This document shows positions 50,435 to 61,400 of a stretch of 64,000 nt of DNA, one piece after another. The first letter of the stretch is position 1. The number at the start of each line of letters is the position of its first letter. A program made the translations under genes and the position numbers. The notes beneath the pieces were generated by a model. It was not told the DNA's origin, made no database searches, and saw nothing but the letters and a program-made list of their open reading frames with translations. Source of the stretch: Flavobacterium sp. BFFFF1 (lineage in GTDB: Bacteria > Bacteroidota > Bacteroidia > Flavobacteriales > Flavobacteriaceae); assembly GCF_002256285.1 (NCBI RefSeq), contig NZ_NKJE01000001.1:22386-86385 (forward strand). The letters are read 5' to 3'.

Positions 50435-52288
50435 ATGAAAAAACTACTATTCCTTTTCCTATTTATTTCAACATCGGCTTCAGCCCAAGTGCAGAAATTA
50501 GCACAAGTGCAGAAAATCGAACCGCCATTCTGGTATGCCGGCATGAAAAACCCGTCGTTGCAAGTGATGTTTTATGGTGAAAGTATCGGGCAATATGTTG
50601 TCAGCGTTTCGGACAATGTCACTATTACAGACATCACAAGAACCGGTAATCCGAATTATATCTTCGTTACCATCGATACCAAAAATATTTCAAAAGCGAC
50701 TACATTGACTTTTTCTTTTTCCGAAAAGAAAAAAACCGTTTTCACCCAGAAATATGAAATCCGCGAACGCGAAAAAAATTCGACTTTACGCAAAGGGTTC
50801 GATGCCTCAGACGTGGTTTACCTGATTATGCCCGATCGCTTCGCCAATGGAAATACCACTAACGACAACACCGATAATACCACGGAAAAGATGGACCGCA
50901 CAAAACCATCCGGCCGCCATGGTGGTGATATTAAAGGAATTATAGACCACCTCGATTACATCCAATCGACCGGAGCAACAACCCTCTGGAACACACCGCT
51001 TTGCGAAGACAACGATCCGCGGGGCTCTTACCACGGTTATGCGCAATCCGATGTCTACAAAATCGATCCACGCTATGGTACAAACGAAGATTACCTGAAG
51101 CTTTCATCTGAAATTCATAAACGGAACATGAAACTGGTCCTCGATTACGTCACCAACCATTGGGGCAGCGAGCATTGGATGATGAAAGACCTGCCCACAT
51201 ACGATTGGGTACACCAATTCCCGGGATACGGACAAAGCAACTACCGCATGACGACACAGTTCGACCCGAACCGCGCCGAAACGGACAAGAAGTACTGCGT
51301 TGACGGCTGGTTCGTAAAAACCATGCCGGATTTAAATCAATCGAATCCATTGTTGCTGACTTACCTCACCCAAAATGCAATTTGGTGGATTGAATATGCG
51401 AACCTCGACGGCTTTCGGGTGGATACGTATTCCTACTGCGACAAAGATGGCATTTCAAAATGGACCAAAGCCATCACCGATGAATACCCCTATTTCAACA
51501 TCGTTGGCGAAGTCTGGATGCACGATCAGGCCCAAATGGCGTATTGGCAGAAAGACAGCAAAATCGGTGCCATCCAAAATTACAATTCGTACCTGCCTTC
51601 CGTAATGGATTTCACTTTACATGATGCCATCAGCACTGTATTTAACGATGACAAACCTTCGTGGGACAAAGGAATTATTAAAGTGTATGAAAATTTCGTA
51701 AACGATTTCTTGTACCCCAACCCAAACTCAATCCTCGTTTTCGCGGAAAACCACGATACGCAACGCATCAGCCATTGGTATCCTGACCTGAATAAATACA
51801 AATTGGCGATGACACTGGTGGCAACCATCCGCGGGATTCCCCAACTCTATTACGGCTCTGAAATTGGAATGACCGGCGATAAGGATAAAGGAGATGGCGA
51901 CATCCGACACGATTTCCCGGGAGGATGGAACGGCGATACAAACAATGCCTTTTCGGATTCCGGACGCACGGAATCTCAAAAACAATATTTTGACTTTACG
52001 GCTAAATTGTTCAATTGGCGCAAAACCAAAACCGTCATCCACAACGGCAAAACAATGCAGTTCCTGCCGGAAGAAAATGTATACGTCTATTTCCGATACA
52101 ATGACAACGAATCGGTGATGGTTGTCATCAATAATTCCGACCAGAAAAAAACCTTCGCAACCAGCCGTTTTAAGGAAGGAATCAGGAACTTTAAGTCTGG
52201 GAAAGATGTCCTGACCGGCCTGGATTTTGATTTGAGTAAAGAAATAACCATCGACGCCAAGACTGCGCTCATTCTGGAATTAAAATAA
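50435..52288 (+). CDS. GH13 neopullulanase/cyclomaltodextrinase-like enzyme (SusA type)
   Basis: 617 aa with a signal peptide ending TSASAQ (residue 18), so periplasmic. A Cyc-maltodextrinase N-terminal domain (about 35-115, with EPPFWYAGMKNPSLQVMFYG) leads into the GH13 barrel. Region I is DYVTNHWG (about 237), region II GFRVDTYSYCD with nucleophile Asp (about 325), region III VGEVWMHD with acid Glu (about 357) and region IV ENHDTQRISH (about 438). A short C-terminal beta domain follows. It would cut linear and branched maltodextrins imported by SusCD. It has the same position and domain plan as SusA of Bacteroides; enzymatic detail is inferred. Confidence 0.93.
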   Translation: MKKLLFLFLFISTSASAQVQKLAQVQKIEPPFWYAGMKNPSLQVMFYGESIGQYVVSVSDNVTITDITRTGNPNYIFVTIDTKNISKATTLTFSFSEKKKTVFTQKYEIREREKNSTLRKGFDASDVVYLIMPDRFANGNTTNDNTDNTTEKMDRTKPSGRHGGDIKGIIDHLDYIQSTGATTLWNTPLCEDNDPRGSYHGYAQSDVYKIDPRYGTNEDYLKLSSEIHKRNMKLVLDYVTNHWGSEHWMMKDLPTYDWVHQFPGYGQSNYRMTTQFDPNRAETDKKYCVDGWFVKTMPDLNQSNPLLLTYLTQNAIWWIEYANLDGFRVDTYSYCDKDGISKWTKAITDEYPYFNIVGEVWMHDQAQMAYWQKDSKIGAIQNYNSYLPSVMDFTLHDAISTVFNDDKPSWDKGIIKVYENFVNDFLYPNPNSILVFAENHDTQRISHWYPDLNKYKLAMTLVATIRGIPQLYYGSEIGMTGDKDKGDGDIRHDFPGGWNGDTNNAFSDSGRTESQKQYFDFTAKLFNWRKTKTVIHNGKTMQFLPEENVYVYFRYNDNESVMVVINNSDQKKTFATSRFKEGIRNFKSGKDVLTGLDFDLSKEITIDAKTALILELK

Positions 52289-52330
52289 AGCGCTCCTACA
52301 TTATTAATTATTAATTATCAATTGAATCAG

Positions 52331-52402
52331 GAGCTAATCCCGCTTTCGCCTTTATCTTGCTTCCGCTATCGCTTCAGCAAGGATATCGGCTCTATCGGGC
52401 TA
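52331..52402. repeat. Compact inverted-repeat element before the GH31 gene
   Basis: The segment begins GCTAATCCCGC and ends TATCGGGCTA, with an internal stem CTTGCT/AGCAAG and TATC/GATA pairs, giving a nested hairpin. It resembles short interspersed hairpin elements I have seen in Flavobacterium intergenic regions (a CCCGC...CGGGGCTA frame). A pair GCTCCT/AGGAGC flanks the AT-rich stretch just upstream. It may be a mobile non-coding repeat or a transcript-stability hairpin. Confidence 0.45.
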
Positions 52403-52415
52403 AAAAACCCAAACC

Positions 52416-54812
52416 ATGAAGTACCTTTTTTCGATCATTGCAGTATTCCTTTTTACGATTTCAGCGACAGCACAAAATGCGCGCACCTTCAAAAGCTTCA
52501 AAAAAACGCCAAATGGATTGGAAATTTCCGTTTCCGATGGCAAATATATAATCCATTTCTACAACGAATCGATTGTAGAAACCACGTTTCTTCCCACAGG
52601 CGAAGCATTCAATCCGGAGTCGCATGCAGTCGTTCTCACGCCGCAAAATAAAATCGGTAAATCGGCAGAGAAAAATGGGACAATTACTTTGACCTCAACA
52701 GGCATCACGGTTTCGATTAAAAAATCACCGTTCAACATTTCGTACGCCTATAAAAACAAATTATTGCTTTCCGAAAAAAATGGCTATGCCAAAAAAACCG
52801 AAACCGGAAACGATGGAAAAACACAGCAATTGGAAACGCTGAATTTCAACCTTGATAAAGACGAAGCGCTCTATGGCGGCGGAGCCCGCGTACTCGGCAT
52901 GAACCGCCGCGGCAACCGCTTACAGCTATACAATCGCGCCTCCTACGGATATGAAACCCGCGCCGATTTGATGAATTTCACTATGCCATTGGTGCTTTCC
53001 TCAAAAATATATGCTGTCCATTTCGACAATCCCGCCATCGGTTACCTCGACCTCGACAGTAAAAAAGACAACACACTGGCGTACGAAACCATTTCGGGCC
53101 GGAAAACCTACCAGGTCATTGCAGGCGACAGCTGGGCAAAACTCATCGAAAATTATACGTCTTTGACCGGAAGACAGCCGCTGCCACCGCGTTGGGCATT
53201 GGGGAATTTTGCCAGCCGCTTCGGGTACCGCGACCAGGAAATGGCCGACAAGACCGCACAGCATTTCATTGATGACAAAATTCCGGTGGACGCGATGATT
53301 TTTGATTTGTACTGGTTTGGGAAAACGATAAAAGGCACGATGGGCAACCTCGAGTTTGATAGGGAAAACTTCCCTAATCCCGAAAAAATGATGGCCGGGC
53401 TGAAAGAAAAAGGCATTAAAACCATCTTAATTACAGAGCCTTTTATCTTAACCACATCGTCGAAATGGCAGGAAGCCGTTGATAAAAAAGTGTTGGCGAC
53501 AGATGTGTCCGGAAAACCGTTTACTTATGATTTCTATTTCGGGAATACTGGCTTAGTCGACGTATTTAAACCCGAAGCGAGAAATTGGTTCTGGAGCATA
53601 TACAAAGGATTGGCCAACCAAGGCGCTGACGGAGTCTGGGGTGACTTAGGAGAACCTGAAGTTTTTCCTTCAGCTGCATTTACCGCAAAAGGTAAAGCAG
53701 ATGAAGTCCACAACATTTATGGGCACAATTGGGCGAAAATGGTTTTTGAAGGATACCAAAAAGATTTTCCAAACCAACGCCCTTTTATCCTGATGCGTTC
53801 CGGCTATTCAGGTTCTCAGCGATATGGCATGATTCCCTGGAGCGGTGACGTGAGCCGCAGTTGGGGTGGCCTGTCAGGGCAAATGGAAATTTCACTCGAG
53901 ATGGGCATGCAGGGTATGGGCTATATGCACTCCGATTTAGGTGGATTCGCCGGCGATTACAATGACAACGAATTGTACCTGCGCTGGCTGCAATATGGTG
54001 TTTTCCAGCCGATTTTCCGTCCGCATGCGCAGGAAAACGTCGCTTCTGAAGCGATATACAAAGACATTCTTACGAAAGAAAAAGCCAAAAAAATAATTGA
54101 ATTGCGTTACCGCCTGCTGCCATACAATTATAATCTCGCTTTTGCAAACCACAAAACGGGGCTGCCGTTGATGCGTCCGCTGTTTTTTGAAGAACCGGCA
54201 AATAAAAATCTTTCAGCAGTCAGCCAGACGTATCTTTGGGGCAACGACTTTCTGGTAACACCCATCATAAAAGCGGGAGCAACGGAAACTTCGGTATTTT
54301 TTCCAAAAGGAAACTGGTTTGACTTTTTCACAGGAGAAAAGCATTCAGGCGAAAAAAACATCACGGTGAAAACCGCTGAAGACCACATCCCCGTTTTTGT
54401 ACGCGGTGGTGCATTCATCCCGATGAGCAAAGTGGTACAGAACACTGAGGTTTATTCCCAATCAGATTTGGAAATCCAGTACTACTATGATGCCGACGTG
54501 AAAACAAGCACATCTGAATTGTACCTGGATGACGGTAAAACACCTGATGCTTACGAAAAGAAACAATACGAAATGATTGCGTTTAGATCGTCTTTGGATG
54601 CAGACGCCATCACCATCAACGTAAATGACAATCCAGGGCTTTACAGCGTAAGGGACAAAAAGTATACTTTTTTCATCCATGGCCTGGACAAAAAACCTGC
54701 TTCAGCTTCCGTCAATAATGCTAAAACTACTGTCACCGAAATGGGAAGGAACATATACGCTATCACCGTGGATATAACCGTTGGGGAAACGCAAATCAAA
54801 ATCGAATTGTAA
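52416..54812 (+). CDS. GH31 alpha-glucosidase
   Basis: 798 aa with a signal peptide ending ATAQ (residue 20). An N-terminal beta domain (about 25-240) carries YGGGARVLGMNRRGNRLQLYN. The GH31 barrel has the nucleophile Asp in GADGVWGDLGEPEVF (WxDxxE type) and the acid/base Asp in RYGMIPWSGDVSRSW. HSDLGGFAGD and the FRPHAQ loop are also family features. Two C-terminal beta domains follow, including a DUF5110-like end. It removes terminal alpha-glucose from maltodextrins, presumably in the periplasm because there is no T9SS signal. It overlaps the next GH13 gene by one base (TAATG), so the two are translationally coupled. Confidence 0.94.
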   Translation: MKYLFSIIAVFLFTISATAQNARTFKSFKKTPNGLEISVSDGKYIIHFYNESIVETTFLPTGEAFNPESHAVVLTPQNKIGKSAEKNGTITLTSTGITVSIKKSPFNISYAYKNKLLLSEKNGYAKKTETGNDGKTQQLETLNFNLDKDEALYGGGARVLGMNRRGNRLQLYNRASYGYETRADLMNFTMPLVLSSKIYAVHFDNPAIGYLDLDSKKDNTLAYETISGRKTYQVIAGDSWAKLIENYTSLTGRQPLPPRWALGNFASRFGYRDQEMADKTAQHFIDDKIPVDAMIFDLYWFGKTIKGTMGNLEFDRENFPNPEKMMAGLKEKGIKTILITEPFILTTSSKWQEAVDKKVLATDVSGKPFTYDFYFGNTGLVDVFKPEARNWFWSIYKGLANQGADGVWGDLGEPEVFPSAAFTAKGKADEVHNIYGHNWAKMVFEGYQKDFPNQRPFILMRSGYSGSQRYGMIPWSGDVSRSWGGLSGQMEISLEMGMQGMGYMHSDLGGFAGDYNDNELYLRWLQYGVFQPIFRPHAQENVASEAIYKDILTKEKAKKIIELRYRLLPYNYNLAFANHKTGLPLMRPLFFEEPANKNLSAVSQTYLWGNDFLVTPIIKAGATETSVFFPKGNWFDFFTGEKHSGEKNITVKTAEDHIPVFVRGGAFIPMSKVVQNTEVYSQSDLEIQYYYDADVKTSTSELYLDDGKTPDAYEKKQYEMIAFRSSLDADAITINVNDNPGLYSVRDKKYTFFIHGLDKKPASASVNNAKTTVTEMGRNIYAITVDITVGETQIKIEL

Positions 54813-56467
54813 TGAAAAAAGTACTATTTATGGCTTTGCTTCTATTTACAGCTGCCACCGTTGCACAAAAACATAAATCAACAAAAAAGACAGTTCAAAA
54901 ACCGTTTGTTTGGGAAGGAGCCAACCTGTATTTCCTGATGACCGACCGTTTTTGCAATGGAGACAAATCAAATGATGTGAATTTTGACCGAACAAAAAAA
55001 CCGGGAAAACTTCGCGGTTTTGAAGGTGGGGATTTAAGAGGCATCATACAAAAACTTGATGAGGGATATTTTGATAAGCTGGGCGTCAATGTCATCTGGT
55101 TTACCCCGATTGTAGAACAAATTCACGATGGTGTCGATGAAGGCACCGGATTATCGTATGGGTTTCACGGCTATTGGGCACGGGACTGGACCACACTCGA
55201 TCCAAATTTCGGGACTAAAAAAGACTTGAAGGAACTTGTCGATAAGGCGCATGCGCGTGGCATTAGGATTATGTTGGACGGCGTCATTAACCATACCGGG
55301 CCTGTCACGGAAATTGACAGCGTATGGCCGGAAGGCTGGGTGCGTACCGGCCCTCAATGCGATTACAAGAGTTTTGAAGGAACGACCGCCTGTACGCTGG
55401 TCAAAAATCTCCCGGATGTAAAAACCGAAAGTATTGTTGAAGTTGAGATTCCCCCATTCCTCGCTGAAAAATGGAAAAAAGAAGGGCGGTATGAGCAGGA
55501 AATGCAATCGCTGGATGATTTTTTTAAACGGACGGGATATGCCAGGACACCCGGAAATTACATCATCAAATGGCTGACAGATTATGTTTCAGCGTTTGGG
55601 ATAGACGGCTACCGTGCCGATACCGTCAAACACACCGATGAAGCGGTTTGGGCAGACTTTAAAACACAATGCGAGTATGCCTTTTCGCTTTGGAAAAAAA
55701 ACAATCCAGGAAAGGTACTCGATAACAATGGGTTCTATACGATCGCCGAAGTGTATAATTACGGAATCAGTGGCGGGAAATTGTTTGACTTTGGAGACAA
55801 AAAAGTCAATTATTTTGAACACGGATTCAACAACATGATCAACTTCGAGTTCAAATGGAATGCTGCGCAATTGGATTACGAAAAGCTGTTCTCTAAATAT
55901 TCTGAAAAGCTCCATGGTGAACTAAAGGGTTACAGCGTGTTGAACTATATTTCTTCACATGATGACGGCTCGCCATTCGATGCCAAACGCGAAAAAAGTT
56001 ATGAAAGTGCCATACGCTTATTGCTTACTCCCGGCATTTCCCAAACCTATTATGGTGATGAAACCGGGCGTTCTTTAGTCGTTCCGGGAACCGAGGGAGA
56101 TGCTACATTGCGCTCGTTTATGAATTGGGATGATATCAGATCAAAACCTGAAACCCAAAAAATCCTGGCACACTGGCAGAAAGTAGGATTATTCAGGAAA
56201 CACCATCCGGCGGTTGGCGCGGGTATACACGTACAGATTTCAGACAAACCGTATGTGTTCAGCAGGACTTTCTCGAAAGGGAAATTCCGTGATGCTGTTG
56301 TGGTTGGACTCGGCCTGTCAACAGGAAAAAAGACAATTCCCGTGGGAACGGTTTTCAAAAAAGGCGCCAAAGTGCGCGACGCTTATTCTGGTAAAAAATC
56401 CATTGTTTCCGGCGGAAATGTGATAATTGACAGCGAATCCGACATCGTTCTGATTGAAAAGATTTAA
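54812..56467 (+). CDS. GH13 alpha-amylase
   Basis: 551 aa with a signal peptide ending TVAQ (residue 18) and a basic linker (KHKSTKKTVQKP). The GH13 barrel has region I LDGVINHTG (about 153), region II GYRADTVKH with nucleophile Asp (about 266), region III TIAEVYNYG with acid Glu (about 311) and region IV ISSHDDGSPF (about 381). A segment with two cysteines lies at about 183-193 (QCDYKSFEGTTACT), followed by a loop insertion before region II. A C-terminal beta domain ends the protein. No T9SS signal is seen, so it is probably periplasmic. It is the last sugar gene of the locus, starting in the GH31 stop codon. Confidence 0.93.
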   Translation: MKKVLFMALLLFTAATVAQKHKSTKKTVQKPFVWEGANLYFLMTDRFCNGDKSNDVNFDRTKKPGKLRGFEGGDLRGIIQKLDEGYFDKLGVNVIWFTPIVEQIHDGVDEGTGLSYGFHGYWARDWTTLDPNFGTKKDLKELVDKAHARGIRIMLDGVINHTGPVTEIDSVWPEGWVRTGPQCDYKSFEGTTACTLVKNLPDVKTESIVEVEIPPFLAEKWKKEGRYEQEMQSLDDFFKRTGYARTPGNYIIKWLTDYVSAFGIDGYRADTVKHTDEAVWADFKTQCEYAFSLWKKNNPGKVLDNNGFYTIAEVYNYGISGGKLFDFGDKKVNYFEHGFNNMINFEFKWNAAQLDYEKLFSKYSEKLHGELKGYSVLNYISSHDDGSPFDAKREKSYESAIRLLLTPGISQTYYGDETGRSLVVPGTEGDATLRSFMNWDDIRSKPETQKILAHWQKVGLFRKHHPAVGAGIHVQISDKPYVFSRTFSKGKFRDAVVVGLGLSTGKKTIPVGTVFKKGAKVRDAYSGKKSIVSGGNVIIDSESDIVLIEKI

Positions 56468-56490
56468 TTTCGCGGAAGTAAATTCCCGAA

Positions 56491-57171
56491 ATGAACAAAC
56501 TCCTGAAAATCGGACATCGCGGCGCGAAAGGATATTGTCCTGAAAACACATTGGAAGCCTTCGAACAGGCTGTTTTGATGGGTTGCGATGGCATTGAGCT
56601 TGACGTTCATCTTTCCGCAGACGGCGAAATAATTGTGATCCATGACCATTCCACCGATCGCGTTACGGGCCAAAACGGCATTGTTTCGGAATTAACTGCG
56701 TCCGAATTGAAAAAAATGACGATTGGGGATGGCCATGAAATCCCGCTACTTTCAGAAGTTTTTGATTTGGTGAACCACCGCGCCTTCATTAATATTGAGC
56801 TCAAAGTGGGCGAAGCGGCTGAGCCGGTATTGCGCCTGATTGAAAAATATGTGGCAAAAGGCTGGCAGTTTCCTGAATTCCTGATTTCATCGTTTGACTG
56901 GCCGGCGTTGCAACACGTGAGTGAATTACATCCTGACATTCCATTGGGTGTTTTGACCGAAACAGATTTGGAACTCGCCGCTGCTTTCGGCAAAACCGTC
57001 CATGCAGAAACCATCCATCCGCATTTTCATTTGCTGACTAAAGAAAATACCATCGCGTTGCAGCAGCATTTCAAAATATTTACCTGGACCGTAAATGAAC
57101 CCGAAGATATTGCGAAAATAAAGCAATTTGGCGTGAACGCCATCATCACAGACTATCCCGACCGCATATGA
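56491..57171 (+). CDS. Glycerophosphodiester phosphodiesterase
   Basis: 226 aa. It hydrolyses glycerophosphodiesters to an alcohol and glycerol 3-phosphate. The GDPD motif is complete: His9-Arg10 in IGHRGAKG, Glu18-Asn19 in CPENTLEAF, the metal pair in GIELDVHLS and His in VIHDHSTDRVTG; INIELKVGE gives the third metal ligand, and FTWTVNEPEDI closes the barrel. There is no signal peptide, and the length fits the short bacterial cytoplasmic form (UgpQ type). It follows the amylase by 23 bases but belongs to lipid turnover. It overlaps the next gene by ATGA. Confidence 0.93.
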   Translation: MNKLLKIGHRGAKGYCPENTLEAFEQAVLMGCDGIELDVHLSADGEIIVIHDHSTDRVTGQNGIVSELTASELKKMTIGDGHEIPLLSEVFDLVNHRAFINIELKVGEAAEPVLRLIEKYVAKGWQFPEFLISSFDWPALQHVSELHPDIPLGVLTETDLELAAAFGKTVHAETIHPHFHLLTKENTIALQQHFKIFTWTVNEPEDIAKIKQFGVNAIITDYPDRI

Positions 57172-58382
57172 AACAGGATTATGACATCATCATTGTAGGC
57201 GGAGGTGCCGCAGGATTTTTCACGGCAATTAATATTGTCGAAAGAAATCCACTATTGAAAGTAGCCATACTCGAACGCGGTACAGAAGTACTTACCAAAG
57301 TCAGGATTTCCGGCGGCGGGCGCTGCAACGTAACCCACGCGTGTTTTGAGCCGAACGAATTGGTTAAATATTATCCAAGAGGCGAAAAAGAACTGCGTGG
57401 CCCATTTCATCAGTTTGCGTCTGGTGATACCATTGCGTGGTTTGAACGGCATGGCGTCGAATTGAAAATCGAAGATGATGGACGGATGTTCCCCATTACG
57501 GATTCTTCCCAAACAATCATCGATTGTTTCCAAAAAGCAGTTGACAAATTGGGCATTAAGGTGCTTACAGGCCAAAGCGTCAATCACATCTACAAAAAAG
57601 AAGATCATTGGCAGGTTGAAACCAAACAGCAAAATTTCCACTGCGAAAAACTCGTAATGGCTACGGGCAGCAATCCAAAAATATGGGAAATGCTGTCAGG
57701 ATTAGGCCATTCTATTGTCAGCGCAGTGCCTTCCCTATTTACTTTTAACATCAAAGACAAACGCATTACCGATTTGCCCGGAGTTTCTGCAATAGTTTCT
57801 GTAAAGGTGAAAGATACCAAGCTCACTTCGACCGGACCTTTATTAATCACGCATTGGGGAATGAGCGGCCCGGCGATCCTGAAACTTTCAGCCTGGGGTG
57901 CGCGGGTTTTGGCTGAAAAAAATTACCAGTTCAGCATTCATGTAAATTGGTTGAACGACATCGATTTGGCGGAAGCGGAAAAAATCCTTCGCAACCTGAA
58001 ACACGAACATGCAAAGAAAACCGTCTCAAAAAAATCTCCTTTTGACTTTCCAAATCGCTTGTGGGAAAGCCTTGTTTTGGCAGCAGGAATCGACAATGAA
58101 ACCAAATGGGCAGACCTATCTAAGACGCAACTCAACAGCCTGGCATCTGTACTGACGCAGAGTATGTTTCAGGTCAATGGGAAAAGCACTTTCAAGGAAG
58201 AATTTGTGACTGCGGGCGGTATTGATCTTAAGGAAGTTAATTTTAAGACCATGGAAAGCAAGATCCATGAAAACCTGTTTTTTGCTGGCGAAATCGTGAA
58301 CATCGATGCCATTACCGGCGGTTTTAACTTCCAGAATGCGTGGACAGGTGGTTTCATAGCCGCCAATGGAATTTTGGCGTAA
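57168..58382 (+). CDS. NAD(P)/FAD-dependent oxidoreductase, HI0933/BaiN type
   Basis: 404 aa. An FAD-binding Rossmann motif opens the protein (IIVGGGAAGFFTAINI, Gly11-Gly16), and KVRISGGGRCNVTHACF is the HI0933 family signature. MATGSNPKIW is the second dinucleotide-binding part, and MSGPAILKLSAWGAR plus INIDAITGGFNFQNAWTGG complete the family pattern. Members are flavoproteins of mostly unknown substrate; some act on bile acids or other ring compounds, which cannot be assumed here. The start overlaps the GDPD stop by 4 bases (ATGA), so the two are translationally coupled. Confidence 0.92.
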   Translation: MKQDYDIIIVGGGAAGFFTAINIVERNPLLKVAILERGTEVLTKVRISGGGRCNVTHACFEPNELVKYYPRGEKELRGPFHQFASGDTIAWFERHGVELKIEDDGRMFPITDSSQTIIDCFQKAVDKLGIKVLTGQSVNHIYKKEDHWQVETKQQNFHCEKLVMATGSNPKIWEMLSGLGHSIVSAVPSLFTFNIKDKRITDLPGVSAIVSVKVKDTKLTSTGPLLITHWGMSGPAILKLSAWGARVLAEKNYQFSIHVNWLNDIDLAEAEKILRNLKHEHAKKTVSKKSPFDFPNRLWESLVLAAGIDNETKWADLSKTQLNSLASVLTQSMFQVNGKSTFKEEFVTAGGIDLKEVNFKTMESKIHENLFFAGEIVNIDAITGGFNFQNAWTGGFIAANGILA

Positions 58383-58425
58383 GATTTATAACGTGTTGAT
58401 CCATGAAACTTTATAGTAATATTTA

Positions 58426-58433
58426 TATATTTG
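58426..58433 (+). promoter_or_regulatory. -7 promoter element of the large surface protein gene (TATATTTG)
   Basis: TATATTTG fits TAnnTTTG and lies 19 bases before the ATG at 58453. A TTG occurs 27 bases upstream, which is wider than usual. Confidence 0.5.
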
Positions 58434-58452
58434 GTTTGTCAAAACACCATTT

Positions 58453-61400
58453 ATGAAATATTTTTTACGTTCCATTACCGTTTGCTTTCTCTTTATTGTA
58501 AGTTCAGTTCATGGGCAACCCGGATTTACGTGCGCAGAAGCATTACAAATAAGCAACATTCCTTTCTCGGTCACTGACAATACCGCCAACTACGGAAATG
58601 GTTTCAACCCAACTGAGTGGATATACTGTACTGACATGCCTTATGGTCCTTCCGCATTCCAGGGAAATGATGTGTTTTACGCCTTCACTGCTACAGAAAC
58701 AAGACTCATAAATATAAAAATGACTCCTGACCAGCCCAATACTGTGCTAATGATTAGGACCTCGACGTGTAATGATTCCGGCGGATGTCTTAAAATGGTT
58801 TATAATAATACTACCAACCCAAGAATTGTAAATAATTTGCAAATTTATGAGGGCAATACCTACCAAATCATGATCTCCAGCGCCGCAGCTGTGCAAACTT
58901 CGGGCTATACGCTGGCGATTACGCAGGATTGCGTTGCTCCTGATAATGCAGGCGCTTACGCCATTAAGGCCACATCTGCAACGCTAAACTGGTCCGAGGT
59001 TTTCCAAAGTGACAATGCATGGGAAGTTTTGTTGATTCCTGGTGATGCCACTCCGGAAACTCCCGCTGATGATCCCGTCGTTGAAAATGGCACGTTACTT
59101 TTTCCCGTAAATAGTGCGAATTCAAACATTGTACTTGCCGCAAATACCCTTACACCTTCCACAACATATCATATGTTCGTCAGGACGGTATGTTCAAATA
59201 ACGGAAAAAGTCCATGGTCACCCCCGGGTTCATTTCAAACTGCCGTCTGTGATGTCGAAAACCAATGCAATTATAAGTTTATAAAAAGTTCTACATCAGT
59301 AAATGGATGGAATGGTGGGAAAATGCTCGTGCGGCAAAATGGTATTACCGTAGGAGAACTTACGATGACTGGTAACGTGACAGTGAATACGCTGATCCCA
59401 ATATGTAATGATATCCCATTTGATGTATACTGGAGCGTTCCGGGAACACATCCTGAAAATGTAGGACTTTCAATCCAGAACCCTTACACAGATGTAATTT
59501 ACAACAAGCTACCGGGGGAAGGCGGCAATCCGTTGGAAACGTTGTTTACGGATACAGGCCATTGTTCAACTCCAACATGTCAAAAACCAACGGCGCTGAG
59601 TGTAAGCGCAACAACGCAGACTTCCGCTACACTTACCTGGACGCAAGCAGGCACTTCAGCCCAATGGGAAGTGTATGTTACTTCGCCTGATGGGTTGCCT
59701 CCACCCATTAATGCTCCGGTTACAGGCGTTGCACCGTATTATCTTACCAACACCAACGCTATTACGGTAAGCGGCCTTGCAATGCAGACAACTTATAAAT
59801 ATTATGTCAGGGCGGTGTGCTCTCCAACGGATAAAAGCGCCTGGACTTATAACAATCCTAAGGCATTCAGTACGAAACCTTCCAATGATGACTGTGTAAA
59901 TGCTATTAATGTTGTGCAAAATACACTTCAGGATTGTTTGCCGGAAAACGTCATCCACGGAAGCACTTTAGGAGCAACTCCCACGGTTCCAACTTTGCCT
60001 AACATGACAGGAAGTAATTGCAGTGCTACATCCAGCGATGTATGGTATACGTTTACCGCAGTATCGAGCAGCTGTACTATAAATATAAGCACTACCGGTA
60101 CGATATTTGGTAGTATTTTTTCAGGCAATTGCGGAAATTTGACAAAGTTGGCTTGTTTCGTGGGAACAGGAAATACCGTATCCGGCCTCACGGTTAACCA
60201 GGTTTACTATCTTAGAATATCCGGACAGGCTTCCTCCACCGGGGGTGAATTCGACCTCTGCCTGACAGTGCCTCCTCCAAATGACGAAAGCACGACGGCC
60301 ATTGCGCTTACCGTAAATCCCGATTCCAATTGTACCGTCACCACTGCCGGCAATACCCTGGGCGCCACTGCTTCCACCCAGACTAACAATTGTGTTGGTG
60401 TCAATGATGACGTGTGGTATACTTTTGTCGCAACGAGCCCTGTCCACGTCATCCGAATTAGCGATACGGTAATTAGCGTTGGCTCAGACACGGTCAACCA
60501 CGCCTTATTTAGCGGCTCTGGTGCGTCACTCAGTTTTATATATTGCACTACAGCGTCAGCAAAGGTTTCTACAAACCTGATTGTTGGGAATGCCTACACC
60601 ATAAGGGTTTTTTCCTCTGGAACTGGCATTTCACAAAGTGCTAAATTTAATATATGTGTGGCAACACCCATTCCAGTCACAAATGATGAATGTGCCTCTG
60701 CAATGCCGGTTGTCGTGGCAGAAAATATGAATTGCAACAATACAGTACATGGATCATTGGCGGGCGCTACCACATCGGCTGTTACGAATAATTGCACCAG
60801 TAATGCAGATGATGATGTGTGGTTTAAGTTTGTTGCCACAACTACTTCAGTTGGAATACGCCTTTTAAATGTTTCCGGAACGGCAACGAATCTGGTCCAT
60901 TCGCTTTTTCAGGGTTCGTGCGATAATCTTTCTGCTATATACTGCAGTTATTCTGACGATAGCACAACCGACAATCTTACTATCGGCCAAACGTACTATA
61001 TCAGGGTATGGTCATCAGCAGCGACGGTGCAGGATATTGTATTTGATGTCTGTGTAATGAATGTTACTGCTTCATTGACCACATCAACTACATTGTTTAC
61101 GCCACAGCAATTGGTTACAAATGTCCTGATCAATAACCCTTGTGTTGACATTTCCAACATCACTTATTCTACTGGATCAAATTTTAATTCTGTCAATGGT
61201 ATCGGGTATTTTACAAATTTAAACAGCGTCAATACCGGGTCGTTCCCGATCGCATCAGGATTGGTATTAAGCACAGGTGATGCTGCGCATGTGGGGGGGC
61301 ATAACAATTTTACGCTGAGTGAAGGAATTTCAACGTGGCCTGGTGACCTGGAGTTGCAAAACGCCATTCAAATGAATCAACAATCCTATAACGCTTCCGT

